Part shown: positions 14,838 to 22,193 of the stretch, piece by piece
Layout of the letters: each line of letters opens with the position of its first letter
Position numbering within the stretch: position 1 is the first letter of the stretch
Assembly (NCBI GenBank): GCA_035690485.1
Contig: DASSKL010000091.1
Location: 1-64,000 of the forward strand
DNA length: 64,000 bases
Direction: 5' to 3'
Origin: Mycobacteriales bacterium
GTDB taxonomy: Bacteria; Actinomycetota; Actinomycetes; JAFAQI01; DASSKL01
The notes under the pieces: model-generated
The model's database searches: none
What the model was told of the DNA's origin: nothing
What the model saw: only the letters and a program-made list of their open reading frames with translations
Program-made: the position numbers and the translations under genes

Positions 14838-14869
14838 AAGGCGCCCCGACCGTCCGGCCGGGGCGCCTT
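14838..14869 (+). terminator. Terminator hairpin after the fourth SLH gene
   Basis: AAGGCGCCCCG (14838-14848) and CGGGGCGCCTT (14859-14869) form a perfect 11-bp stem with a 10-nt loop, 11 bp after the stop. The A/T ends of the stem give a short TT. Confidence 0.65.
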
Positions 14870-14917
14870 CACCTGTCCGGCCGGCGCGGTGCGCACCAGC
14901 TGCCCGCTCAGCCTGCT

Positions 14918-14947
14918 TTGTCGTTCGCGACCTTGGTGCGGGAGAAT
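14918..14947 (+). promoter_or_regulatory. Candidate sigma-70-type promoter for the DUF3117 gene
   Basis: TTGTCG (14918-14923) and GAGAAT (14942-14947) are 18 bp apart. Transcription would start near 14954, leaving a leader of about 75 nt before ATG 15028. Confidence 0.4.
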
Positions 14948-15027
14948 GACCAGCTACGACAGAAGATTGACCCTGGGGCCCGCACCGGCCCCGCAGCACG
15001 GACACGCCACGACCGAGGGGAGCCAGC

Positions 15028-15195
15028 ATGGCGGCCATGAAGCCGCGGACGGGCGACGGCCCGATGGAGGTCACCAAGGAGGGCCGCGGCATCGTCATGC
15101 GTGTGCCGCTCGAGGGCGGCGGCCGGCTCGTTGTCGAGCTGTCCGCCGACGAAGCCGAGGAGCTCGGCAGCCAGCTGAAGGCCGTCGGCAGCTGA
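15028..15195 (+). CDS. DUF3117 domain protein, 55 residues
   Basis: This small protein begins MAAMKPRTGDGPMEVTKEG and continues with RVPLEGGGRLVVELSADEAEELGSQL, the DUF3117 pattern conserved across actinobacteria. GGGGAG stands 7 nt before the ATG. I know of no settled biochemical function. In Mycobacterium a homologue lies not far from sigE, matching the order here. A perfect 38-bp palindrome starts 12 bp after its stop. Confidence 0.9.
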   Translation: MAAMKPRTGDGPMEVTKEGRGIVMRVPLEGGGRLVVELSADEAEELGSQLKAVGS

Positions 15196-15206
15196 CCACT
15201 GCCTCT

Positions 15207-15244
15207 CCGCCTCTGTGGGGATCCGCGGATCCCCACAGAGGCGG
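15207..15244. terminator. 38-bp perfect palindrome after DUF3117
   Basis: Two 19-bp arms meet without a spacer: CCGCCTCTGTGGGGATCCG and its exact reverse complement, with the axis at 15225/15226 in CCGCGG. Transcribed, it would fold into a very stable stem, most simply a terminator for DUF3117. The absence of any mismatch or loop is unusual for a bacterial terminator. Confidence 0.6.
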
Positions 15245-15308
15245 GGAAGCCGGAGGCCTCGGGTGAGCCCCGGCCGGTCCGATCGGCGCGGTCTGCGAGG
15301 CTGGGCCC

Positions 15309-16784
15309 GTGGCTGCTGACCCCCGACCCGTCGTCGAGCTCACCGACCGCATCAACGGCGCCGCGGCCCTCGCCGTACCGATCCGCCCCGGTGACGACGG
15401 TCCCGTCATCGCCGCCCGTGCGGACGAGGTCCGCGCGCTCCTCCCGGACGCCGACCTGCTCGACGTCGTACGCCGAAACAGCGGCAAGGGCGAGGCGGGC
15501 GAGGTGCACGTCCTGCCGCTGCTGGGCTCCGGCACCCCTCGCACGCTCTACCTGGTCGGCATCGGCGACGGCTCCCTGCCGGCGCTGCGCAACGCCGCCG
15601 CCGCGCTGGTCCGCCGGGCCAAGGACGAGCCGGCGCTCACCAGCGCCCTCGTGCCCGACGGCGATCCGGCACAGGTGACCGCCGTCGCCGAGTCGACCGC
15701 GCTGGCGGTCTACACCTTCAGCCAGAAGAGCAAGCCCAAGGCCCGCGCTCTGCAGCGGGTCGAGATCGTGGCGGCGGAGAGCGCCCGGCCCGCGGTCGAG
15801 CGCGCGCAGGTCGTCGCGGCGGCGGCGATGCGCTGCCGCGACCTCGTCAACACGCCGAGCCTGCAGAAGACGCCGCAGTGGCTGGCCGAGCAGGCCCGGG
15901 AAGCCTGTGCCGACGGCGGCGTCGACGTCCGCATCCGCGACGAGCAGCAGCTGGCGGCCGAGGGCTTCGGTGGCATCCTCGCCGTCGGCATGGGCTCGGT
16001 GCGGCCGCCGCGGCTGATCGAGATGAGCTACCGGCCGGCCGGGGCGACGCGGCACGTCGTGCTGGTGGGCAAGGGCATCACGTTCGACAGCGGCGGCCTG
16101 TCGATCAAGCCCAACGACAACATGATGTCGATGAAGACCGACATGGCCGGTGGCGCGGCCGTGATCGCCACGATGGCCGCGCTGCAGGCGCTCGGCGTCA
16201 CCGCCCGCGTCACCGGGCTGGTGCCCGCCGCCGAGAACATGCCTTCCGGCTCGGCCCAGCGTCCCGGCGACGTCATCACCCACTACGGCGGCCGCACGGT
16301 CGAGGTGCTCAACACCGACGCGGAGGGGCGGCTCGTGCTGGCGGACGCGCTGGCCTACGCCGACGCGCACCTCGACCCCGACGTCGTCGTCGATCTCGCG
16401 ACGCTGACCGGCGCGGCCAGCCTCGGGCTGGGCAAGCGGCACGCTGCGCTGTTCACCAGCGGCGAAGACCTCGCCGACGAGCTGGTCGAGGCCGGTGCGG
16501 CCGCGGGGGAGCGGCTGTGGCCCATGCCGCTCGTCGAGGACTACCGCGCCTCGCTCGACTCCGATATCGCCGACCTGCGCAACATCGCCGACCCGGCAGC
16601 GCACTTCTCCGGCGGGGCGATCGTCGCCGCGCTGTTCCTGCGGGAGTTCACCGGCGGGCGGCGCTGGGCGCACCTCGACATCGCCGGGCCGGCCCGGGCC
16701 GAGTCCGACGAGGGCGATGTCACGAAGGGCGGCACCGGCTTCGGCGTACGCACCTTGCTGCGCTGGCTGGCGCCGCCGGCCTGA
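15309..16784 (+). CDS. pepA: Leucyl aminopeptidase (M17)
   Basis: The 491-residue M17 cytosolic aminopeptidase removes N-terminal residues using two metal ions. The C-terminal catalytic half contains GKGITFDSGGLSIKP (metal and catalytic Lys), MKTDMAGGA, PAAENMPSG and the family signature NTDAEGRL at 335-342, all intact. The N-terminal macro-like domain (about 1-160) is more variable. GTG 15309 is used; TGC plus GAGGCT, an extended -10-like box, ends 6 nt before it, which fits a leaderless start. It is convergent with the O-methyltransferase gene across a long hairpin. Confidence 0.93.
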   Translation: MAADPRPVVELTDRINGAAALAVPIRPGDDGPVIAARADEVRALLPDADLLDVVRRNSGKGEAGEVHVLPLLGSGTPRTLYLVGIGDGSLPALRNAAAALVRRAKDEPALTSALVPDGDPAQVTAVAESTALAVYTFSQKSKPKARALQRVEIVAAESARPAVERAQVVAAAAMRCRDLVNTPSLQKTPQWLAEQAREACADGGVDVRIRDEQQLAAEGFGGILAVGMGSVRPPRLIEMSYRPAGATRHVVLVGKGITFDSGGLSIKPNDNMMSMKTDMAGGAAVIATMAALQALGVTARVTGLVPAAENMPSGSAQRPGDVITHYGGRTVEVLNTDAEGRLVLADALAYADAHLDPDVVVDLATLTGAASLGLGKRHAALFTSGEDLADELVEAGAAAGERLWPMPLVEDYRASLDSDIADLRNIADPAAHFSGGAIVAALFLREFTGGRRWAHLDIAGPARAESDEGDVTKGGTGFGVRTLLRWLAPPA

Positions 16785-16828
16785 GCGCGATCTCCCTGCT
16801 CACGCGGCAGACCTCGACTTCTCCCTGC

Positions 16829-16885
16829 AAACACTAGAGATATGGCGCTTCCCGCGGCCGGGGAACAGCCATATCGCCGGTGTTT
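16829..16885. terminator. 57-bp interrupted inverted repeat between pepA and the O-methyltransferase gene
   Basis: Three nested arm pairs share one axis: AAACAC/GTGTTT (16829-16834, 16880-16885), GATATGGC/GCCATATC (16839-16846, 16868-16875) and TTCCC/GGGAA (16849-16853, 16861-16865). They are separated by internal loops of matching length. It lies between two convergent genes, so a bidirectional terminator is the simplest reading. Confidence 0.6.
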
Positions 16886-16890
16886 CGGGG

Positions 16891-17463
16891 CTATTTCTTG
16901 ACGGCTGCCAGCACTCCCGAGCCCACCGGCAGCAGCACCGCCTGCAGGCGCTCGTCGTCGCGTACGGTCCGGCCGAGCTCGCGCATCGCCACGGTCTTGG
17001 GATCGCGGGCCGACGAGTCGGCCACCCGGTCCCCGAGCAACGCCTGGTCGAAGACCACCACGCCGCCCGGCCTCAGCAGCCGCAACGCCTCGCCCAGGTA
17101 GTCGGCGTACTCCGCGCGGTCGCCGTCGCAGAAGACCAGGTCGTAGCCGCCGTCGGCCAGCCGCGGCATCACCTCGAGCGCCCGGCCCGCGATCAGCCTG
17201 CAGCGGCCGGCCGCCAGCCCGGCCTCGGTGAACGACTCGCGGGCGAGCCGCTGGTGCTCGCCCTCCACGTCGATGCTCGTGAGGATGCCTTCGGGTGTCA
17301 TCCCGCGCAGCAGCCAGATCCCCGAGACGCCGGTGCCGGTGCCCACCTCCACGACCGCGCGCGCCTGCAGCACCGTGGCCAGGAAGTGCAGCAGCGCGCC
17401 GGTGCCCGGTGTGACCGGTTCGACCCCCATCTCCGCGGACCGCTGGCGAGCCGCCGCGAGCAC
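16891..17463 (-). CDS. SAM-dependent O-methyltransferase (Rv1220c-like)
   Basis: This is a class I methyltransferase of the O-methyltransferase family 3 type. The SAM site is VVEVGTGTGVSG, followed by the acidic end of strand 2 in LTSIDVEGEH, and the metal-binding region is DLVFCDGDRAEY. GTG 17463 gives 190 residues, but the family's N-terminal helix (SRAYTEGFRPEDD) is encoded in frame for another 20 codons upstream, up to an ATC codon at 17521-17523. That ATC has GGAGG 5 nt before it and no ATG/GTG/TTG is available, so the true protein may be 210 residues with an ATC start. In Mycobacterium the homologue is also divergent from sigE. The substrate is unknown. Confidence 0.85.
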   Translation of the reverse strand: MLAAARQRSAEMGVEPVTPGTGALLHFLATVLQARAVVEVGTGTGVSGIWLLRGMTPEGILTSIDVEGEHQRLARESFTEAGLAAGRCRLIAGRALEVMPRLADGGYDLVFCDGDRAEYADYLGEALRLLRPGGVVVFDQALLGDRVADSSARDPKTVAMRELGRTVRDDERLQAVLLPVGSGVLAAVKK

Positions 17464-17571
17464 GTCGTCCTCGGGCCGGAACCCTTCGGTGTAGGCGCGG
17501 CTGGCTTCGAGACTCGGTGCGATGACGGCCTCCGGCGGTCACGTCGACGGTGCCCGGGCGCGGGCGTCCAC

Positions 17572-17577
17572 AGCCTA
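17572..17577 (-). promoter_or_regulatory. -10 box for the O-methyltransferase gene
   Basis: TAGGCT on the minus strand puts the start of transcription near 17565, a leader of about 42 nt before the ATC at 17523. Its upstream region overlaps the ECF promoter of sigE on the other strand. Confidence 0.45.
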
Positions 17578-17579
17578 AT

Positions 17580-17606
17580 GGGAACCGTCCGAGCCCCCGT
17601 GGCGTT
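17580..17606 (+). promoter_or_regulatory. ECF (SigE-type) promoter upstream of sigE
   Basis: GGGAACC (17580-17586), a 16-bp spacer and CGTT (17603-17606) match the SigE-class consensus GGGAACY-N15/16-CGTT known from mycobacteria. Transcription would start near 17613. It implies autoregulation of the sigE-rseA-RseB-htrA operon. Confidence 0.7.
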
Positions 17607-17768
17607 GGCAACGCAGTAGGCCCAGTGGCTCAGCCACGCGCGGCGAGCGGGCGGTGCCCGGCCCCGGGTCGGACAGAGAGGCGGCAAGCGACCACCATGG
17701 TCACCACAAGGTTCGCGGTGTCGCCCGACGCGATGCCTGAAGTGGTGACGGGACGGGGAGGCAGGCCG

Positions 17769-18383
17769 ATGCCCGACGAGGCGCGTGGTCGCGACGCCTC
17801 CGGCATGCCGTGGACCCCGCCCACGTGGGAGGAGATCGTCCGCGAGCACTCCGCCCGGGTCTACCGGCTGGCCTACCGCCTGTCCGGCAACGCGCACGAC
17901 GCCGAGGACCTGACCCAGGAGACGTTCATCCGCGTCTTCCGGGCGCTCGACTCCTACACGCCCGGCACGTTCGAGGGCTGGTTGTCGCGGATCACCACCA
18001 ATCTCTTCCTCGACATGGTGCGCCGCCGCCAGCGGATCCGCTTCGACGCGCTCGCCGACGACGCCGCCGACCGGTTGGCCGGCCTCGACCCGACCCCCGA
18101 CCGGGTCTACGACGAGCGCCACTTCGACGCGGACGTGCAGGCCGCGCTCGACGCCCTGCCGCCGGAGTTCCGCGCCGCGGTCGTGCTCTGCGACATCGAG
18201 GGGCTGTCCTACGAGGAGATCGCGGCCACCCTCGACGTGAAGCTCGGCACGATCCGCAGCCGCATCCACCGTGGCCGCGCCCAGCTGCGCGCGGCGCTCG
18301 CCGACCGTGCGCCCCAGCGGCGCGACACCGATGCCGAAGACGGGGGTCCTTCCCTTGGGGGCTCGAGAGATGGGGGTGCGTGA
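17769..18383 (+). CDS. sigE: ECF RNA polymerase sigma factor SigE
   Basis: ECF sigma factor with region 2 ([20 protein letters not shown], then [15 protein letters not shown]) and region 4 ([23 protein letters not shown], then [19 protein letters not shown]). It directs transcription of envelope-stress genes. Several in-frame starts exist. ATG 17769 is chosen because GGGGAGG lies 7 nt upstream, giving 204 residues; ATG 17697, with a weaker AGAGAGG, would give 228. Use of several starts is known for mycobacterial sigE, so both may be real. The stop overlaps the anti-sigma start (TGATG), which indicates coupled synthesis of sigma and anti-sigma. The ECF promoter at 17580 suggests positive feedback. 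Confidence 0.92.
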   Translation: MPDEARGRDASGMPWTPPTWEEIVREHSARVYRLAYRLSGNAHDAEDLTQETFIRVFRALDSYTPGTFEGWLSRITTNLFLDMVRRRQRIRFDALADDAADRLAGLDPTPDRVYDERHFDADVQAALDALPPEFRAAVVLCDIEGLSYEEIAATLDVKLGTIRSRIHRGRAQLRAALADRAPQRRDTDAEDGGPSLGGSRDGGA

Positions 18384-18922
18384 TGCGCCATCTCGGAGAC
18401 CTCACGGCCGCGTTCGTCGACGGTCAGCTCGACGACGCAGGCCGTGAGCGCGCCCTCGCCCACCTGACCGGCTGTGCTGCCTGCCGGGACGAGGTCGAGG
18501 CGCAACGGCGGCTCAAGAGCCGCCTCACCGGGCTGCGGGACCCGCAGGTCCCCGGTGACCTGTCGGCCCGCCTGCTCGACCTGCCGGTCCGACGGTCCGA
18601 CCGGTTGGGGCCCGTGGGTTTTCGCGGCCCGCTCGGGGGGCCCGGCCGCCGACGCCCGCGTTCCCGCTTCGACATCCGCCGGCCGGCCGGCCGTGGTGAG
18701 CACCACCGCGTGCGCACGGCGATGGCCGGCGCCGCCTCGATCGTCCTCGGCTCCCTGGTGATCGCGCTCGCCATCGGCTCGCCGAGCAACAACGCGCCGA
18801 CGATCCGCCCGCCGGTCGACCGCTACCTCTACGAGCACGCCGCCACCACCGACGAGGTCCCCCTGGTCGATCCCGGCGTGGCCGCGGTCAGCGTCTCGTA
18901 CGCCGGAGTCGGCGGGCCGTGA
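18383..18922 (+). CDS. rseA: Anti-sigma factor RseA-like (zinc-binding, membrane)
   Basis: The 179-residue protein has an N-terminal anti-sigma domain with the zinc motif H-x3-C-x2-C (AHLTGCAACRDE), an Arg-rich linker, and one membrane segment near residues 113-135 (TAMAGAASIVLGSLVIALAI). About 40 extracytoplasmic residues follow. It should hold SigE inactive at the membrane and release it on envelope stress. Its ATG overlaps the sigE stop by one base, and its own stop overlaps the next gene as GTGA. The gene order sigE-rseA-htrA is the same as in Mycobacterium. Confidence 0.88.
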   Translation: MRHLGDLTAAFVDGQLDDAGRERALAHLTGCAACRDEVEAQRRLKSRLTGLRDPQVPGDLSARLLDLPVRRSDRLGPVGFRGPLGGPGRRRPRSRFDIRRPAGRGEHHRVRTAMAGAASIVLGSLVIALAIGSPSNNAPTIRPPVDRYLYEHAATTDEVPLVDPGVAAVSVSYAGVGGP

Positions 18923-20073
18923 CCTGTGCGTCGCCGGCCCGCCCCGGGGCCGGTCAGAGCCTGCGCGCGCTGGTGGTGGTGGTCGCGTCGTTGACCGCGG
19001 TCGCCGGCGTGCTGGGTGGCGCGCTCGCCGCACCGGCGCGGGCCGACGTGTCGCCCAACACCGGGCCGGGCGGCGGCACCGAGCCGACCCAGGCACAGGA
19101 GCTGCTCGCCCGGGCGGTCCACGCCGCGCGCGACCTGCCCTACAGCGGTGTGCAGTACATCGTCGCCTGCCCGGGCAGCGGCACCACCAGCGTCGTCGTC
19201 GATGTCGCGCACGTCCCCGGTCAGGGATCGCAGATCCACATCCGCGAGACCCCCGACGCGCCCGGCGCCCGGGTGTGGGACGCCGACGGGCAGGGGTCGA
19301 CCTCCGCTGTCGCCGACCTGGACGCCGGGGCCCTCGGCGTACTCGCGCGTCGCTACCAGCTCACCGCCGACGGCCAGGCGACGGTCGTCGGACGGGTCGC
19401 CGACCTCGTGACCGCCAGGCGCGGCGACGGCAGCGTTGCCGGCAGGTTCTGGATCGACCAGGCGACCGGGTTGCTGCTGAGCCGCGAGGTGCTCGACCGC
19501 AACGGCCGGCTGGCCCGGGCGAGCTCGTTCGTCAACCTGGCGATCGGCGCGAAGGCGGCCCACCTGGTCAGCGCACCCACCGACTCCGTGCCCGCGCCGT
19601 GGGGGCGGCAGGTCGCCCTGGCGTCGGCCCACCGGCTCGTGAAGGACGGCTGGCACGTGCCGACCGAGCTCGACGGCCGCTCCGGCGGCACGATGGAGCT
19701 CTTCGACATCCGGCTCGGCCACGACAACGACGGCGACGGCCAGGTGCTGCACCTGTCCTACACCGACGGCCTGTCGACGCTGTCGGTGTTCGAGCAGCGC
19801 GGGCACCTCGGCCCGAGCGGTATGCCCGGCTGGCAGTCGACGCGCATGGGCGGCGTCAAGGTCTGGGCCACCGGCGACGCCCCCGAGCAGGTGGTCTGGT
19901 CCGGCCGCTCGATGGTCTACACCGTGCTGGCCGACGCGACCCCCGAGCAGCTCTACAGCGCGGTCGCGAGCCTGCCGCACGGTGCCCCGAAGCAGCACTT
20001 CATGACACGCTTGTTGCACCGGTTGGACCACGGCCTGCGCAGGCTCGGGTCGTGGCTCAACCCGTTCGACTGA
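18919..20073 (+). CDS. RseB/MucB-like secreted sigma-factor regulatory protein
   Basis: The 384-residue protein has a signal peptide (hydrophobic SLRALVVVVASLTAVAGVLGG, mature from about residue 43). An N-terminal domain of LolA/RseB type has PYSGVQYIV near the start, RRYQLTADG, and FWIDQATGLLLSREVLDRNG. The MucB/RseB C-terminal region follows (TELDGRSGGTMELFDIRLG, VLHLSYTDGLSTLSVFEQ). Such proteins sit outside the membrane and protect the anti-sigma factor from proteolysis or sense misfolded lipid or protein. The GTGA overlap with rseA supports co-translation. Mycobacterial sigE operons, as I recall them, lack this gene, so it marks a different actinobacterial branch. Confidence 0.75.
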   Translation: MTCASPARPGAGQSLRALVVVVASLTAVAGVLGGALAAPARADVSPNTGPGGGTEPTQAQELLARAVHAARDLPYSGVQYIVACPGSGTTSVVVDVAHVPGQGSQIHIRETPDAPGARVWDADGQGSTSAVADLDAGALGVLARRYQLTADGQATVVGRVADLVTARRGDGSVAGRFWIDQATGLLLSREVLDRNGRLARASSFVNLAIGAKAAHLVSAPTDSVPAPWGRQVALASAHRLVKDGWHVPTELDGRSGGTMELFDIRLGHDNDGDGQVLHLSYTDGLSTLSVFEQRGHLGPSGMPGWQSTRMGGVKVWATGDAPEQVVWSGRSMVYTVLADATPEQLYSAVASLPHGAPKQHFMTRLLHRLDHGLRRLGSWLNPFD

Positions 20074-20122
20074 GACGCCCGCGCTGTCGCCGTACGCCGT
20101 GACCCCGAGGAACCCGCCGCCG

Positions 20123-21520
20123 ATGACCGACTTCGACCCCCGCGACCCCGCCCGCACCGGCGCGGGCGACGAACCTCCGGCCGCCGGCAGCACCGACCCC
20201 GCCGACGCGCCGACCCGGCCGATCGCCGGTTGGCAGCCGGGCGGGCAGTGGCAGCACCCGGGGTGGACCACCCCGCAGGCGCACGACACGACAGTGTTCC
20301 CGACCGATGTGATCTTCGATTCGCGGCGCGGTGACGAGCATCGCCCGCGGCGGTCGATGGCCGAGCGGCTGCACCTGACCGGTATCCCGCGGATGCTCCT
20401 GGTCGCCGTCGCGATCGCCGCGCTCGTCGGCGGCGTGGTCGGCGCGGCGCTCGCCGTGCTCGCGACCGGCGGTACGTCGTCGGACAACGGCAACCAGGCG
20501 CTGGGGGCCCTCTCGGCCCCGCCCGCGCAGCGGCAGAACGCTCGGCCGCCCGGTTCGGTCGCGGCCGTCGCCGCGGAGGTCTTGCCCAGCGTCGTCTCGG
20601 TCAACGTCCAGTCCGGTACGTCGGGGGACACCGGCTCCGGAGTCGTGCTTAGCCGTGACGGTTACGTGCTGACCAACAACCACGTGATCTCCTCGGCCGC
20701 CGACGGCCAGGGGCAGATCACGGTGCAGCTCTACAACCGGCCGGGGCAGGACGTGCCGGCGCGCATCATCGGCCGCGACCCGCAGTCCGACCTCGCGGTC
20801 ATCAAGGTGCAGGGGGTCGACGACCTCAAGCCGGCGCGGCTGGGAAACTCCAGCGGCCTCGTCGTCGGCGACCCGGTGATCGCGGTCGGCTCGCCGCTCG
20901 GGCTCGCCGGCACCGTCACCTCGGGCATCATCAGCGCCAAGGACCGCCCGGTGCGCGCGAGCGGCGAGGGCACTGACACCGACGCGGTCATCGACGCCCT
21001 CCAGACCGACGCGGCCATCAACCCCGGGAACTCGGGCGGCCCGCTGGTCTCCGCCGACGACGGCTCGGTCGTCGGGATCAACTCGGCGATCGCCACCCTG
21101 GGGTCCGACTCGATCTTCGGCGGCGGCGGCCAGTCAGGCTCGATCGGCCTCGGGTTCGCCATCCCGATCGACTACGCGCGCTCGATCGCCGAGGAGCTCA
21201 TCAAGACCGGCAAGGCCAGCCACCCGGTGATCGGCGTCCAGGCCAACACACTCACCGACAGCCAGAGCGCCCAGATCGCCGGGAGCAAGCCGGGGGCCTA
21301 CGTCGACGTCGTGGTCAAGGGCAGCCCCGCCGACCGGGCCGGCCTGCAGCCGGGCGACATCATCGTGGCGGTCAACGGCACCCGGGTCACCTCGGTCGAC
21401 GAGCTGATCGTCGAGACCCGCAAGCACAAGGTCGGTGACTCGGTGCAGGTCACCTACCTTCGCGGTGGTACCCAGCACACGGTCACGATGACTCTCGCGA
21501 GCGACGACAAGGTCGGCTAA
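20123..21520 (+). CDS. htrA: HtrA/DegP-type membrane serine protease with PDZ domain
   Basis: The 465-residue protein has a disordered cytoplasmic N-terminus rich in Pro, Asp and Gly, one membrane segment (about residues 88-110) and a trypsin-like domain with the full triad: His187 (NNHVIS), Asp223 (SDLAVIK) and Ser304 (GNSGGP). One PDZ domain covers about 370-455 (GSPADRAGLQPGDIIVAVNG). It degrades or refolds damaged envelope proteins and in mycobacteria is linked to SigE control. ATG 20123 (MTDFDPRD) is preferred because such starts are usual in the family; GTG 20099 is in frame. It is the last gene of the sigE operon, with a hairpin at 21564. Confidence 0.92.
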   Translation: MTDFDPRDPARTGAGDEPPAAGSTDPADAPTRPIAGWQPGGQWQHPGWTTPQAHDTTVFPTDVIFDSRRGDEHRPRRSMAERLHLTGIPRMLLVAVAIAALVGGVVGAALAVLATGGTSSDNGNQALGALSAPPAQRQNARPPGSVAAVAAEVLPSVVSVNVQSGTSGDTGSGVVLSRDGYVLTNNHVISSAADGQGQITVQLYNRPGQDVPARIIGRDPQSDLAVIKVQGVDDLKPARLGNSSGLVVGDPVIAVGSPLGLAGTVTSGIISAKDRPVRASGEGTDTDAVIDALQTDAAINPGNSGGPLVSADDGSVVGINSAIATLGSDSIFGGGGQSGSIGLGFAIPIDYARSIAEELIKTGKASHPVIGVQANTLTDSQSAQIAGSKPGAYVDVVVKGSPADRAGLQPGDIIVAVNGTRVTSVDELIVETRKHKVGDSVQVTYLRGGTQHTVTMTLASDDKVG

Positions 21521-21563
21521 GCGGCACGCTCGGCATCGACGCCGGCTTCGTTCTCGGTCGCTT

Positions 21564-21582
21564 GTGTGCCCTCCGGGCACAC
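21564..21582 (+). terminator. Hairpin after htrA
   Basis: GTGTGCCC-TCC-GGGCACAC is a perfect 8-bp stem with a 3-nt loop, 44 bp after the htrA stop. The 21521-21766 gap otherwise contains only an imperfect direct repeat (CGGCATCGACGCCGGC near 21530, CGGCATCGGCGCCGGC near 21638) and no gene. Confidence 0.45.
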
Positions 21583-21766
21583 GGCGCTCCCTGCGGCCTT
21601 GCCGGCGCCGCGCCGACCGCGCCGCCTGGGCAGCCTCGGCATCGGCGCCGGCGGCGATTTCGCTCGCCTGCCATCGTCCCATTACGGTTCCCGTCGGCCC
21701 GCCTCCCGGCGTACCGTGACACGAGTCGGCAGGTTGCCGGCGCACCCGCGGATCTGGTGAGGCGCA

Positions 21767-22096
21767 GTGTTCGGTGACGTGGGCTGGGCGGAGATCCTCC
21801 TGCTGGCACTCGTCGGGCTGTTCATCTTCGGCCCCGACCGGCTGCCCAAGGTGGCCTCCGACGCAGCCAAGCAGATCCGAGCCCTGCGGCAGATGGCCCG
21901 CGACGCGACCCGCGACCTGCGGGCGGAGATGGACCCAGGGCTCCAGGAGGAGTTCGCCAGCCTGGCGGAGCTGCACCCCCGACGGTTCATGTCGTCGCTC
22001 ATGGACGACGACGCACCGGGCGGGGTGCCCGCGCCGCGGCCCGCGCCCGTGCTGCAGTACGGCGAGAGCCCGCCCTACGACGTCGACGCGACCTGA
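21767..22096 (+). CDS. tatB: Sec-independent protein translocase component TatB
   Basis: The 109-residue TatA/B-family protein has an N-terminal membrane helix, GWAEILLLALVGLFIFGPD, with the conserved Glu and the FGP hinge. An amphipathic helix (LPKVASDAAKQIRALRQMA) and a charged Pro-rich tail follow. The Glu in the membrane helix and the gene order after htrA support TatB rather than TatA. It acts with TatA and TatC (not in this window) to export folded proteins. GTG 21767 has GTGAGG upstream. In Mycobacterium tatB likewise follows htrA. Confidence 0.92.
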   Translation: MFGDVGWAEILLLALVGLFIFGPDRLPKVASDAAKQIRALRQMARDATRDLRAEMDPGLQEEFASLAELHPRRFMSSLMDDDAPGGVPAPRPAPVLQYGESPPYDVDAT

Positions 22097-22179
22097 TCCA
22101 CGCGCCGTCCCGGCGGGGTCCGCGCCGTCGGCGTACCAGGTCGCTCCCACGCGCCCGCCGGCGACCGGTTTTCCCGCCG

Positions 22180-22185
22180 TACCAT
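22180..22185 (+). promoter_or_regulatory. -10 box for mrp, leaderless
   Basis: TACCAT ends 5 nt before GTG 22191 and 8 nt before ATG 22194. Either start would make the transcript leaderless or nearly so. Confidence 0.45.
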
Positions 22186-22193
22186 GAGCGGTG

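Noticed and set aside
16861-16884. GGGAAC followed by GTGTT, resembling a second ECF promoter
   Set aside because: The bases belong to the arms of the 57-bp dyad, the -10 half lacks CGTT, and a transcript would run antisense to the methyltransferase gene.
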